From CAAGNP01 sp045644725 (lineage in GTDB: Bacteria; Bacteroidota; Bacteroidia; Bacteroidales; UBA932), in NCBI GenBank assembly GCA_045644725.1, contig JAZRHK010000059.1, forward strand, positions 1-12,382: 12,382 nucleotides of DNA, written 5' to 3'. Under the pieces are notes generated by a model. That model worked only from the letters and a program-made list of their open reading frames with translations, was not told the DNA's origin and did not search any database. Below, one piece after another: positions 1-6,488 of this stretch (position 1 is its first letter; each line of letters starts with the position of its first letter). Position numbers and translations under genes: made by a program.

Positions 1-2
1 CA

Positions 3-617
3 AGCAACGACTTGTGGCACCAGTTCCTGGCTCAGCAGGGTTATATCCTTATGAGCATTGACCCTAGAGGCACCAATATGCCCAAAGGTCGTGAGTGGCG
101 CAAGTCAATCTATGGAAAAGTGGGGACAGTGGGTCCTCAGGACCATGCGGAGGCTGTGCAGATAGTCCTCTCGCAGTACCCGTTCCTGGACCCTTCGAGA
201 GTCGGTATCTGGGGATGGAGCGGCGGCGGCTCTTCTACCCAGCACGCCCTTTTCAAATACCCGGAAATCTATAAGACAGGTATTGCGGTAGCGGGAGTGT
301 CTATGCAGAATCTCTACGATACCATCTACCAGGAGAGATATATGGGACTTCCCCAGACCAACCCTGAGGGTTTCTATAACGGATCTCCCCTCAATTTTGC
401 GAAGAATCTCCAGGGCAACCTCTTCCTTATCCACGGTACAGGTGATGATAATGTCCACTACCAGTGCCATGAGATGCTTGTCAATGAGCTTATCAAGCAC
501 AATAAGATGTTCTCCATGATGTCATACCCTATGAGGGCCCACGGCATCTATGAGGGGGAGAATACCACCTACCACCTATACCAGACCATGCTCAATTACT
601 GGCTCGAAAATCTTTAA
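3..617 (+). CDS. Dipeptidyl peptidase IV family (S9B) serine protease, C-terminal catalytic part (5' truncated)
   Basis: This is the alpha/beta-hydrolase end of a prolyl-oligopeptidase family enzyme that removes Xaa-Pro dipeptides from peptide N-termini. The reading frame is open to the left edge, so the N-terminal signal and beta-propeller lie outside the window. About 204 residues are visible. The nucleophile motif GWSGGG has its serine codon at 219-221. The acid is in HGTGDDNVH, probably the second Asp (codon 447-449). The catalytic histidine is in MRAHGIYEG (codon 540-542). The run DPRGTNMPKGREWRK before the nucleophile fits the DPP-IV branch. The spacing of Ser, Asp and His and the natural stop soon after the His match the family, so the catalytic part looks intact. 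Bacteroidota homologues act in the periplasm or on the cell surface; that location is inferred because the signal peptide is not visible. Confidence 0.93.
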   Translation, partial: SNDLWHQFLAQQGYILMSIDPRGTNMPKGREWRKSIYGKVGTVGPQDHAEAVQIVLSQYPFLDPSRVGIWGWSGGGSSTQHALFKYPEIYKTGIAVAGVSMQNLYDTIYQERYMGLPQTNPEGFYNGSPLNFAKNLQGNLFLIHGTGDDNVHYQCHEMLVNELIKHNKMFSMMSYPMRAHGIYEGENTTYHLYQTMLNYWLENL

Positions 618-649
618 TTTGGAAGACTCGCAATAAGTGGCTTACTTTG
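618..649 (+). promoter_or_regulatory. Possible promoter for the CorC-like gene
   Basis: TTTG at 618-621 is followed after 20 bp by TTACTTTG at 642-649. This is one base off the Bacteroidota -7 consensus TAnnTTTG, with a suitable spacer. Transcription would start near 656, about 18 nt before the ATG at 674. The match is imperfect, and read-through from the protease gene is equally possible because I see no terminator in the 56-bp gap. Confidence 0.35.
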
Positions 650-673
650 CACTTTACTATTGATTGAAATATA

Positions 674-1996
674 ATGGAGATATTTATAATACTGTTGCTG
701 ATACTGCTTAACGGCCTTTTCTCGATGAGTGAGGTCTCTCTGATCAACTCCCGCAAGTCAAGCTTGCAGGTGGAGGCTAAAAAGGGGAGCAAGACAGCCA
801 AAACAGTACTTGATCTGATAGATAATCCTACCAATTTTCTCTCTACTGTGCAGATAGGGATTACCCTCATCGGTATCCTTACCGGTATGTTTTCAGGGGC
901 ATCCATTGCTGTGGATCTCTCGGAGCTGTTCCAGAAATGGGGGATGGCTGCATCGGCAGCTGCACCATTGGCACAAACAGTCATTGTGGTGATTGTTACC
1001 TTGTTGACCATTATCCTTGGTGAACTGGTGCCCAAAAAGATTGGTATGAGCTCTTCGGAGAAGATTGCAAGGGTCATATCAGGCCCAATGCTCTTCCTGT
1101 CGTGGCTTACCAGACCTTTTGTATGGCTCCTGTCAAAATCTACCGACGGCATAGTGAAGCTCCTTGGCATTAAGGAGCAGGAGGCAAATGTCACTGAGGA
1201 GGAGATCAAATCGATGATTGCCGAAGGTGCTGAGGATGGTGAGGTGCAGGAGGTGGAGCAGGATATAGTAGGGAGGGTGTTCTCACTGGGTGACAGGTCG
1301 ATAGACTCCATTATGACCAACAGAAGTGAGATAGTGTGGCTCGATATAGAAATGACCAATGAAGAGATCAACAGCACTGTAAAGGAGAATCTTTTCCAGG
1401 TCTATCCCGTAGGTGAAGGGAGCCTCGATGATATCATCGGTGTGGTGTTTCTTAAGGACCTTTTCGGCAAACTTGACGACAAGAACTTCAATATATCGCA
1501 GATACTTCAGCCTGCACAGTACTTCTATGAAAACATGGAGGTGTTCAAGGTGCTGGAGGATATGAAGGCTAAGCATATTGGATATGGCCTCATAAGTGAT
1601 GAGTTCGGAATATGTCAGGGTATTGTTACCCATAAGGATATTCTGGAGGGGCTTGTCGGATTCATTGATAACCCTGAAGAGGAGCCTTTTATTATCAAGA
1701 GGGAGTCTGAAGATGGTGGCTGGCTCGTTGATGGGCAATGCCCTTTCTACGATTTTCTGGCCCATTTTGAAAAAGAGGAGCACGAGGATGATGCAGAGGA
1801 GGAGTTCGACTTCAATACTGTTGGAGGTCTTATTCTGGAACTCCTTGAGCATATCCCCCAGTCGGGAGAGCGTGTCTCCTGGAAAGAGTTTGATTTTGAG
1901 GTGCTCGATATGGATGGGGCACGTATTGACAAAATTCTGGTGAAGCTTCGTGAAGATGAGTCTGATGAAGATCAGAAGAATAACGGAGAGGAGTAA
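674..1996 (+). CDS. CorC/HlyC (CNNM-type) membrane protein with DUF21, CBS pair and CorC_HlyC domains
   Basis: This 440-residue protein has the full domain order of the family often annotated as hemolysin or magnesium/cobalt efflux protein. The DUF21/CNNM membrane domain spans about residues 1-190, with hydrophobic segments near 1-23, 55-80, 97-117 and 134-155 and the typical run GELVPKKIG at 116-124. Two CBS repeats follow at about 207-265 and 272-330 (SIDSIMTNRSEIVWLD; GIVTHKDILEGLVG). The CorC_HlyC transporter-associated domain is at about 345-425. The linker at 366-380 is strongly acidic. Family members sit in the inner membrane; CBS domains bind adenine nucleotides, and several members are linked to Mg2+ homeostasis. 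The substrate here is not shown by sequence. The next gene follows after 6 bp, so the two are probably co-transcribed. Confidence 0.93.
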   Translation: MEIFIILLLILLNGLFSMSEVSLINSRKSSLQVEAKKGSKTAKTVLDLIDNPTNFLSTVQIGITLIGILTGMFSGASIAVDLSELFQKWGMAASAAAPLAQTVIVVIVTLLTIILGELVPKKIGMSSSEKIARVISGPMLFLSWLTRPFVWLLSKSTDGIVKLLGIKEQEANVTEEEIKSMIAEGAEDGEVQEVEQDIVGRVFSLGDRSIDSIMTNRSEIVWLDIEMTNEEINSTVKENLFQVYPVGEGSLDDIIGVVFLKDLFGKLDDKNFNISQILQPAQYFYENMEVFKVLEDMKAKHIGYGLISDEFGICQGIVTHKDILEGLVGFIDNPEEEPFIIKRESEDGGWLVDGQCPFYDFLAHFEKEEHEDDAEEEFDFNTVGGLILELLEHIPQSGERVSWKEFDFEVLDMDGARIDKILVKLREDESDEDQKNNGEE

Positions 1997-2002
1997 AATA
2001 CA

Positions 2003-2683
2003 ATGAAAAGATTTATTGTTTCTTTGATTGCCCTGACAGCAGCTTTCAGCTCTGTTTCAGGGCAGATTTCTGATATGTTTTTCAGCATTGCCCAAGGTGA
2101 CAGCTTTACCTATACTGTCTGTAATACGGAGGGTGAGGTGGAGTACAAGTACACCTGTTGGAATAAGGAGGTGAACGGAGAGGACCTCTCTGATGCCTCT
2201 GTCATTTATGGTTACCAGTTCTGGAAGGGGGACGGTACCCCTCTATTTGCTGACAATGGGATGATGGATATGAAGATTACCCTCAACAGTGAGGGGACCA
2301 CTTCATATATGTACGATATGAAGAAGTCGATGGCCATCCAGGATGTGGTGACTATGGGTGATGTGAGCTCTCTCCCCTCAGATATTAAAGTGGGACAGAG
2401 TGTTCCCGATGGGAAAATCAATATAAAAGTGAAAAGTGTAGGGGCCTCTTTCCTCCTGACAGAGAGGAAGGTGCTGTCTGAAGAGGTGGTTACCACCCCG
2501 GCCGGCACATTCAATACCTATAAAATGGATGAATACCAGACAAATAAGGTCCTGGTCTCTACCAAAACGTTCCACATAATCACCTGGTATGCCAAGAATA
2601 TAGGGTGTATAAAACAGGAAGTGTATGACAAGAAGGGTAAACTTCTCCGTACACTTGAACTTACCGCACTGGAACAGAAGTAG
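2003..2683 (+). CDS. Exported TapB/DUF3108-like protein
   Basis: This 226-residue protein starts with a clear Sec signal peptide (MKRFIVSLIALTAAFSSVSG, cleavage near residue 20). The C-terminal half has the pattern seen in TapB/DUF3108-like Bacteroidota proteins: VTTPAGTFNTYK at about 163-174, then TWYAKNIGCIKQEVYDKKGKL at about 194-214. This is a beta-rich fold in which an extracted value is derived from a side product of thickness and gain in proteins of unknown role. Its biochemical role is not established, and I infer only an envelope location. The start is supported by GGAGAGGAG at about 1984-1992, which overlaps the end of the upstream gene. It is probably the second gene of a two-gene unit with the CorC-like protein. 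It converges on tdk, with only 3 bp between the stop codons. Confidence 0.72.
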   Translation: MKRFIVSLIALTAAFSSVSGQISDMFFSIAQGDSFTYTVCNTEGEVEYKYTCWNKEVNGEDLSDASVIYGYQFWKGDGTPLFADNGMMDMKITLNSEGTTSYMYDMKKSMAIQDVVTMGDVSSLPSDIKVGQSVPDGKINIKVKSVGASFLLTERKVLSEEVVTTPAGTFNTYKMDEYQTNKVLVSTKTFHIITWYAKNIGCIKQEVYDKKGKLLRTLELTALEQK

Positions 2684-2686
2684 GTC

Positions 2687-3262
2687 TTACTCTGCCAGAT
2701 GGGGATTTGCCTTATTGAAGCAGTGTCTGCATAGGGGCTCATATTTGTCTGTCTCCCCAAGTTCCACCAGTTTGTCGCTTTCAGAAAGTCTGTGTGAGTG
2801 TTGTGCCGGGTCACCGCATTTGACACAGATGGCGTGTACCTTGTCCACGTGCTCGGCTATGGCCATAAGGGTAGGCATAGGGCCGAACGGCTTTCCTAGG
2901 TAGTCCATATCGAGACCGGCCACTATCACCCTGATGCCGCTGTTGGCCAGTTTCTGGCACACCTCGACGATCCCGTCATCGAAGAACTGTGCTTCGTCAA
3001 TTCCCACTACATCCACATCGTGGCTCAAAAGAAGGATGCTGCTCGATGACTCCACCGGGGTAGAGAGGATAGAGGTTGCATTGTGTGAAACCACCTCCTC
3101 TTCAGAGTATCTCACATCGATCATAGGCTTGAAAATCTCCACCTTAAGATGGGCGAATTTGGCCCTGCGTAGCCTTCTTATAAGTTCCTCGGTCTTTCCC
3201 GAGAACATGGAGCCGCAAATCACCTCTATGCAGCCCGATTTTTTTGCGTTTTCTAAAAACAT
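2687..3262 (-). CDS. tdk: Thymidine kinase, type II
   Basis: This enzyme phosphorylates thymidine to dTMP with ATP in the cytoplasmic pyrimidine salvage pathway. The 191-residue protein has the complete set of family motifs. The P-loop GSMFSGKT is at 17-24. The DEAQFF motif is at 89-94, with the catalytic base probably Glu90. GLDMDYLGKPFG is at 116-127. Four zinc-ligand cysteines form two pairs, CVKC at 146-149 and CRHC at 178-181. Length is normal for the family (about 190-200 residues), so the protein is the small tetrameric TK1-like type. The ATG at 3262 leaves about 25 nt of leader after a good -7 box. The gene runs opposite to both neighbours and has no room for its own intrinsic terminator before the convergent gene on its 3' side. 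Confidence 0.97.
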   Translation of the reverse strand: MFLENAKKSGCIEVICGSMFSGKTEELIRRLRRAKFAHLKVEIFKPMIDVRYSEEEVVSHNATSILSTPVESSSSILLLSHDVDVVGIDEAQFFDDGIVEVCQKLANSGIRVIVAGLDMDYLGKPFGPMPTLMAIAEHVDKVHAICVKCGDPAQHSHRLSESDKLVELGETDKYEPLCRHCFNKANPHLAE

Positions 3263-3275
3263 TTAAGTACTTTTG
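3243..3275 (+). promoter_or_regulatory. Promoter for the coiled-coil protein gene
   Basis: TTTG at 3243-3246 and TACTTTTG at 3268-3275 match the Bacteroidota -33 and -7 elements, separated by 21 bp. Transcription would start near 3282, giving a leader of about 33 nt before the ATG at 3315. The -33 element lies inside the start of the tdk coding region. Confidence 0.6.
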
Positions 3276-3293
3276 TGGATGAACTTTATGTCG

Positions 3294-3301
3294 CAAAGTT
3301 A
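3294..3301 (-). promoter_or_regulatory. -7 element of the tdk promoter
   Basis: On the minus strand these bases read TAACTTTG, an exact TAnnTTTG match. The predicted start near 3287 leaves about 25 nt before the tdk ATG. No good -33 TTTG is visible at the expected distance (about 3320-3327), so this promoter may be weak or need an activator. Confidence 0.5.
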
Positions 3302-3314
3302 AAAAAATCTTACG

Positions 3315-4016
3315 ATGGCAGATAGAATTTCAGAGATAAAATCGTTATTGGACAGACTTGCATACCAGTTGACAGAGGAGCTGGAGACCCAAAGGGAAGA
3401 GATAGAGATACTTAAAGGGAAAATAGCAGAGCTTGAAAAATATGCAGTAGTGGAGCAGGTAATCACTGCGGCGCCTGTTATGCCGGTAGCAGAAGCAGCT
3501 CCGATGGAGACTTTCGCGCAGTCAGAGCCGGAGAGGCCCGCAATCCAACAGGAGATGTCAACATTTTGCGACACTGACACTGATGAGTCTTGCCCTGATG
3601 AGGTGATTGAACCTGAACCTGCCAGGGATATAGACACTGAAGAGCCAGTCTTTACCGTTACAGATCTTAACGACCTACACTCTACACTAAAGACTACTGT
3701 GTCTGATCTCTATGCGGATCGCAATACCATTGCAGATGTAGCGCAGAGCAAAGCCCGCCCCTGGATGGTGGATATACCTGGGCCGAAGGTAGAGATGATT
3801 CAGTCTGCACTTTCATTCAATGACCGCCTTACTTTTATCAGGGATCTCTTTGACGGGGACAGCGAGCAGTTCAATATCACCCTTGACAGGATCAATGAGA
3901 CCTCTACTTTTGATGAGGTGGTGAGTGATATGAGGGATGCCTACCCCGAATGGGATGAGGGGTCACCTCTTGTCTACCGTTTCTATATGGAGGTGAGGAG
4001 ACGATTCAGAGACTAA
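3315..4016 (+). CDS. Conserved coiled-coil protein of unknown function
   Basis: No characterised family is recognised. The 233-residue protein has no signal peptide or membrane segment and is expected in the cytoplasm. Residues 5-42 are a heptad-like, highly charged helix (SEIKSLLDRLAYQLTEELET and onward) that should form a coiled coil. Residues 45-150 are a Pro/Glu/Ala-rich, acidic, low-complexity linker. Residues about 150-233 form a compact region (LSFNDRLTFIRDLFDGD, then a helix ending in VRRRFRD). It resembles the C-terminal domain of small Bacteroidota proteins with a conserved NDR-FIRDLF motif; I recall this pattern but cannot search it. It lies between tdk and rsmI and is followed by rsmI after 15 bp, so co-transcription with rsmI is likely. 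Confidence 0.8.
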   Translation: MADRISEIKSLLDRLAYQLTEELETQREEIEILKGKIAELEKYAVVEQVITAAPVMPVAEAAPMETFAQSEPERPAIQQEMSTFCDTDTDESCPDEVIEPEPARDIDTEEPVFTVTDLNDLHSTLKTTVSDLYADRNTIADVAQSKARPWMVDIPGPKVEMIQSALSFNDRLTFIRDLFDGDSEQFNITLDRINETSTFDEVVSDMRDAYPEWDEGSPLVYRFYMEVRRRFRD

Positions 4017-4031
4017 TTTTTATTTGATATT

Positions 4032-4730
4032 ATGGCAAAATTGTACATTGTGCCCACGCCGGTGGGGAATTTGGAGGATATGACCTTTAGGGCAATCCGA
4101 GTATTGAAAGAGGTGGATGTGATTTTTGCGGAGGATACCCGTACAAGTTCGGTGCTGCTCAAGAAGTTTGAGATCCAGACCCGCACAATGTCGCACCATA
4201 AGTTCAACGAGCATAAAAACGCCGAGGTAATATGCGAGAGGATTCTCGCGGGTGCCGATGTGGCACTTATTTCCGATGCCGGCACTCCCGGTATCTCTGA
4301 CCCCGGTTTTCTTCTTGTCCGCACTTGTGTGGAGCACGGTGTGGAGGTGGAGACCCTTCCGGGTGCTACCGCATTTGTCCCTGCGCTGGTAAATTCAGGA
4401 TTTCCCTGCGACAGATTTGCCTTTGAAGGGTTTCTCCCTGTAAAGAAAGGGCGCCAGACCAAGTTGACTGAGTTGGCTTCAGAACCAAGAACAATGATAT
4501 TCTACGAATCGCCGTACCGCCTGGCAAAAACACTCACCCAGATGTGTGAATTCTTCGGTGCGGAGCGACGTGCATCTGTGTCGAGGGAGATAAGCAAAGT
4601 GCACGAGGAGACCCGCAGGGGGACCCTTGCTGAGTTGAGTGCCTGGTATACCCAGAATGAACCAAAAGGTGAAATAGTGTTGATAGTGGAGGGGACGGAT
4701 TATGTGGGAAAAAGAGAAAATATCCAATAG
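4032..4730 (+). CDS. rsmI: 16S rRNA (cytidine1402-2'-O)-methyltransferase
   Basis: RsmI uses S-adenosylmethionine to methylate the 2'-O of C1402 in the decoding centre of 16S rRNA. The 232-residue protein carries the tetrapyrrole-methylase-fold motifs of the family in order: PTPVGNLEDMT at 8-18, AEDTR at 33-37, SDAGTPGISDPG at 81-92, LPGATA at 109-114, YESPYR at 158-163, REISK at 185-189 and GEIVLIVEG at 213-221. It is shorter than the E. coli protein (286 residues) and lacks its extra C-terminal part. The last 29 bp overlap the next gene in another frame, so translation of the two is probably coupled. Confidence 0.96.
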   Translation: MAKLYIVPTPVGNLEDMTFRAIRVLKEVDVIFAEDTRTSSVLLKKFEIQTRTMSHHKFNEHKNAEVICERILAGADVALISDAGTPGISDPGFLLVRTCVEHGVEVETLPGATAFVPALVNSGFPCDRFAFEGFLPVKKGRQTKLTELASEPRTMIFYESPYRLAKTLTQMCEFFGAERRASVSREISKVHEETRRGTLAELSAWYTQNEPKGEIVLIVEGTDYVGKRENIQ

Positions 4731-5580
4731 CCTTTCGGTAGGGTTAGTAGCACTTGTATTCATATTCCTTTCGCTGCAGTTCATATTCTTTGTGGCGAAA
4801 GTCATCGAGATCAGAAAGTACAATAGGGAGCTTGCTGCACAGACATCTGTGTCCGGGGGAGAGACCTCTGTAGCAGGGGGAGGGGTCCCCGCGTCTGAAT
4901 TTGGCCAAAAACGGGCGCGGGACGCCAAAAAACGGCCTGCTACGTCAGGAAATCGCGAAAAGCTGACGCGGGACGGAGAAAAATACCCTGCCGCGACAGG
5001 AAATCGGGAAAAGTTGACGCGGGACAATCTCAGAGTGGGGCAAACTGCATTGCCCGGAGGGCAATCGGGAGGCTCATCAATCAGCGATACCGCTATAGTG
5101 CAGCAGAAGAGCAACTCAGGTGCAGTCGCCAGGGCCTTTTCATTGGAAAAGCTGCCCCCAAGGCCCCTTCGCAAACCTAAACAGATGGTAGAGTTGAACA
5201 GTGCCGATACCACTGCATTGATGACCCTTTATGGTATCGGTGGCTATTATGCCCGGAAGATTGTTGACTTCAGACAGAGACTTGGCGGATCGTTTGCCTC
5301 GCCAGAACAGCTGATGGATATATATGGGATAGATTCGGCGAGATTTGTGGGCTTTGCAGACAGAGTCTATGTCGACACTTCGCTGATAATCCCGCTGGAT
5401 CTTTATCACATGCCCCTCGACTCTATGGCCAGGCATCCATACATTGGCAAATATGCTGCCCGTGGCATCGACCGCTACCGGCGTACCGTCGACTCTGCTT
5501 CCTTTACCCTTGATGCCCTTCTGGAAAACAGTATCCTTCAAAGTGCATACGTGCAAAGATTGAGGCTATATCAGAGATAA
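4702..5580 (+). CDS. Membrane-anchored helix-hairpin-helix (ComEA-like) protein with repeat linker
   Basis: This 292-residue protein has three parts. A single hydrophobic segment at about 11-34 anchors it in the inner membrane. Residues 45-160 form a basic, disordered-looking linker containing two 7-residue repeats (TSVSGGE / TSVAGGG) and a 17-residue tandem repeat with the core REKLTRD. Two helix-hairpin-helix units follow: VELNSADTTALMTLYGIG with GYYARKIVDFRQ at about 163-192, and LDLYHMPLDSMARHPYIGKY with ARGIDRYRR at about 232-261. Such units bind DNA backbone without sequence preference, as in ComEA. The ATG at 4702 is chosen because GGAGGGGA lies at 4688-4695, a strong ribosome site inside rsmI. 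DNA binding or uptake is an inference; a cytoplasmic membrane-tethered DNA-binding role is the alternative. Confidence 0.8.
   Translation: MWEKEKISNSLSVGLVALVFIFLSLQFIFFVAKVIEIRKYNRELAAQTSVSGGETSVAGGGVPASEFGQKRARDAKKRPATSGNREKLTRDGEKYPAATGNREKLTRDNLRVGQTALPGGQSGGSSISDTAIVQQKSNSGAVARAFSLEKLPPRPLRKPKQMVELNSADTTALMTLYGIGGYYARKIVDFRQRLGGSFASPEQLMDIYGIDSARFVGFADRVYVDTSLIIPLDLYHMPLDSMARHPYIGKYAARGIDRYRRTVDSASFTLDALLENSILQSAYVQRLRLYQR
4843..4884 (+). repeat. Two 21-bp tandem repeats in the linker of the HhH protein
   Basis: Units 4843-4863 and 4864-4884 both read AC-TCTGT--C-GGGGGAG with few differences and encode TSVSGGE and TSVAGGG. They sit directly upstream of the 51-bp repeats and form part of the same low-complexity linker. 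Confidence 0.7.
4885..5025 (+). repeat. 51-bp period tandem repeat in the linker of the HhH protein
   Basis: Three copies of GCGGGAC end at 4923, 4974 and 5025, exactly 51 bp apart. The best two copies, 4936-4974 and 4987-5025, match at 34 of 39 positions; the first copy is degenerate. The repeat encodes 17-residue units of the type REKLTRDGEKYPAATGN. Each good copy begins with CCTG-N6-CAGG, a small inverted repeat. The 51-bp period keeps frame. Confidence 0.75.
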
Positions 5581-5623
5581 TATTGATATGTGGCAAATAT
5601 CTTGCTTGGTGACGGGGTGATAC

Positions 5624-5654
5624 TTGTAATATTGATTAAATGTATTTATATTTA
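5624..5654 (+). promoter_or_regulatory. Possible promoter for the exported protein gene at 5681
   Basis: The 100-bp gap after the HhH gene is AT-rich. TTG at 5624-5626 and TATATTTA at 5647-5654 fit the -33/-7 pattern with a 20-bp spacer, with one mismatch in the last base of the -7 element. Transcription would start near 5661. I see no intrinsic terminator for the upstream gene. Confidence 0.35.
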
Positions 5655-5680
5655 TGATGTGAAAATATAAACGGTGGAAT

Positions 5681-6343
5681 ATGAAAAATCTTTTTATAAT
5701 AATTTTAGTACTGTTGTCCTTTGTGGGGGCACGGGCTCAGGCGCTTGTGCCGGAGTGGTTTTTTCAGCAAGGGGACGGTAAGTATTCAGGGTGTGCTCCA
5801 GCATTGTTGGATAATCCTCAGGCAAGACATGAGATGGCAGTGGCCTCTGCACTAATAGCTTACAGTGTAGACAAAAAGGTTTTCAATGCCCAAGTGGGCT
5901 ATGAGGTTGAGGATTCGTTTGTAAACGAGATAGGTGAGGAGTTTGTCAGGATTACCATATTTCCTATTGGTACAACGCATGTGAATATTCAATGTTTTGT
6001 ACAGAGGGCTGAGGGGGGAAAGATGAGGAGCATGCTGAAGATGTTTTATGACAGCACATATTTCAGCATATCCGGTATCAAGCAAAATGCATCTAGTGAG
6101 AAATATTCTGTGGAGTTCTCTTCAGGTGGGAAAGATGATAACGTTTTGTATTTCAAGGATATTTTCCAATGTGTGTCAGAAGACAGTGTACTCAGAACTT
6201 TGAGATATCCTGACTCAGGCACCAGAGGTGGCTCTGTACACGGGTATGATTGCGGTGCATCGCTGTTTATAGCATATTGCAAAGTGCTGATGCTTGATGG
6301 AAAATTGCCTATGGGGATAAGCGATAATAAATTGTGTTATTGA
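5681..6343 (+). CDS. Exported protein of unknown function, possibly LPP20-like
   Basis: This 220-residue protein has a Sec signal peptide (MKNLFIIILVLLSFVGARAQ) and no lipobox cysteine. The mature part starts VPEWFFQQGDGKYSGCAP and continues into a helix LDNPQARHEMAVASALIAYS (about 43-62). The pattern P-x-W, then Y-x-G, then a helix rich in Ala with a conserved QAR-type motif is reminiscent of LPP20/FlgT-N-like envelope proteins. This is a weak resemblance by eye, not an identification. The rest is beta-rich, with five cysteines in the mature protein (38, 105, 164, 191, 200) and another at 219, two residues from the end. It is flanked by AT-rich gaps of 100 bp and 145 bp and is probably a single-gene unit. 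Confidence 0.68.
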   Translation: MKNLFIIILVLLSFVGARAQALVPEWFFQQGDGKYSGCAPALLDNPQARHEMAVASALIAYSVDKKVFNAQVGYEVEDSFVNEIGEEFVRITIFPIGTTHVNIQCFVQRAEGGKMRSMLKMFYDSTYFSISGIKQNASSEKYSVEFSSGGKDDNVLYFKDIFQCVSEDSVLRTLRYPDSGTRGGSVHGYDCGASLFIAYCKVLMLDGKLPMGISDNKLCY

Positions 6344-6435
6344 ATGCCTTGATGGCAAAAGGGAACCTGACGTATTTGCAAAAAAGTAACCGGAAAATAT
6401 CCCTTGTCGGATGATGGGTGGAATATTAAAAAATA

Positions 6436-6466
6436 TTGATTTTTTTCGTCAAATAAGATATTTTTG
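6436..6466 (+). promoter_or_regulatory. Promoter of the ABC transporter / 5'-nucleotidase operon
   Basis: TTG at 6436-6438 and TATTTTTG at 6459-6466 match the Bacteroidota -33 and -7 elements with a 20-bp spacer; the -7 box is an exact TAnnTTTG. Transcription would start near 6473, about 16 nt before the ATG at 6489. The rest of the 145-bp gap (6344-6488) is AT-rich. It contains a weak A-run/T-run inverted repeat near 6428-6446, which might end the upstream transcript, and no gene. Confidence 0.6.
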
Positions 6467-6488
6467 TATGATTAAAATATCTTAGAAG

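Noticed and set aside
592..1377. 261-codon open frame on the minus strand across the CorC-like gene
   Set aside because: It is Ser/Ile-rich without recognisable motifs and lies antisense to a gene with full domain support; typical antisense shadow.
4885..5025. CRISPR-like array suggested by evenly spaced repeats
   Set aside because: Only three units, the spacing sequence is itself repeated, the period is in frame with a coding region, and there are no cas genes.
4479..5213. 244-codon open frame on the minus strand across rsmI and the HhH gene
   Set aside because: Its repetitive segment is only the complement of the 51-bp tandem repeats, and it has no start context or family motif.
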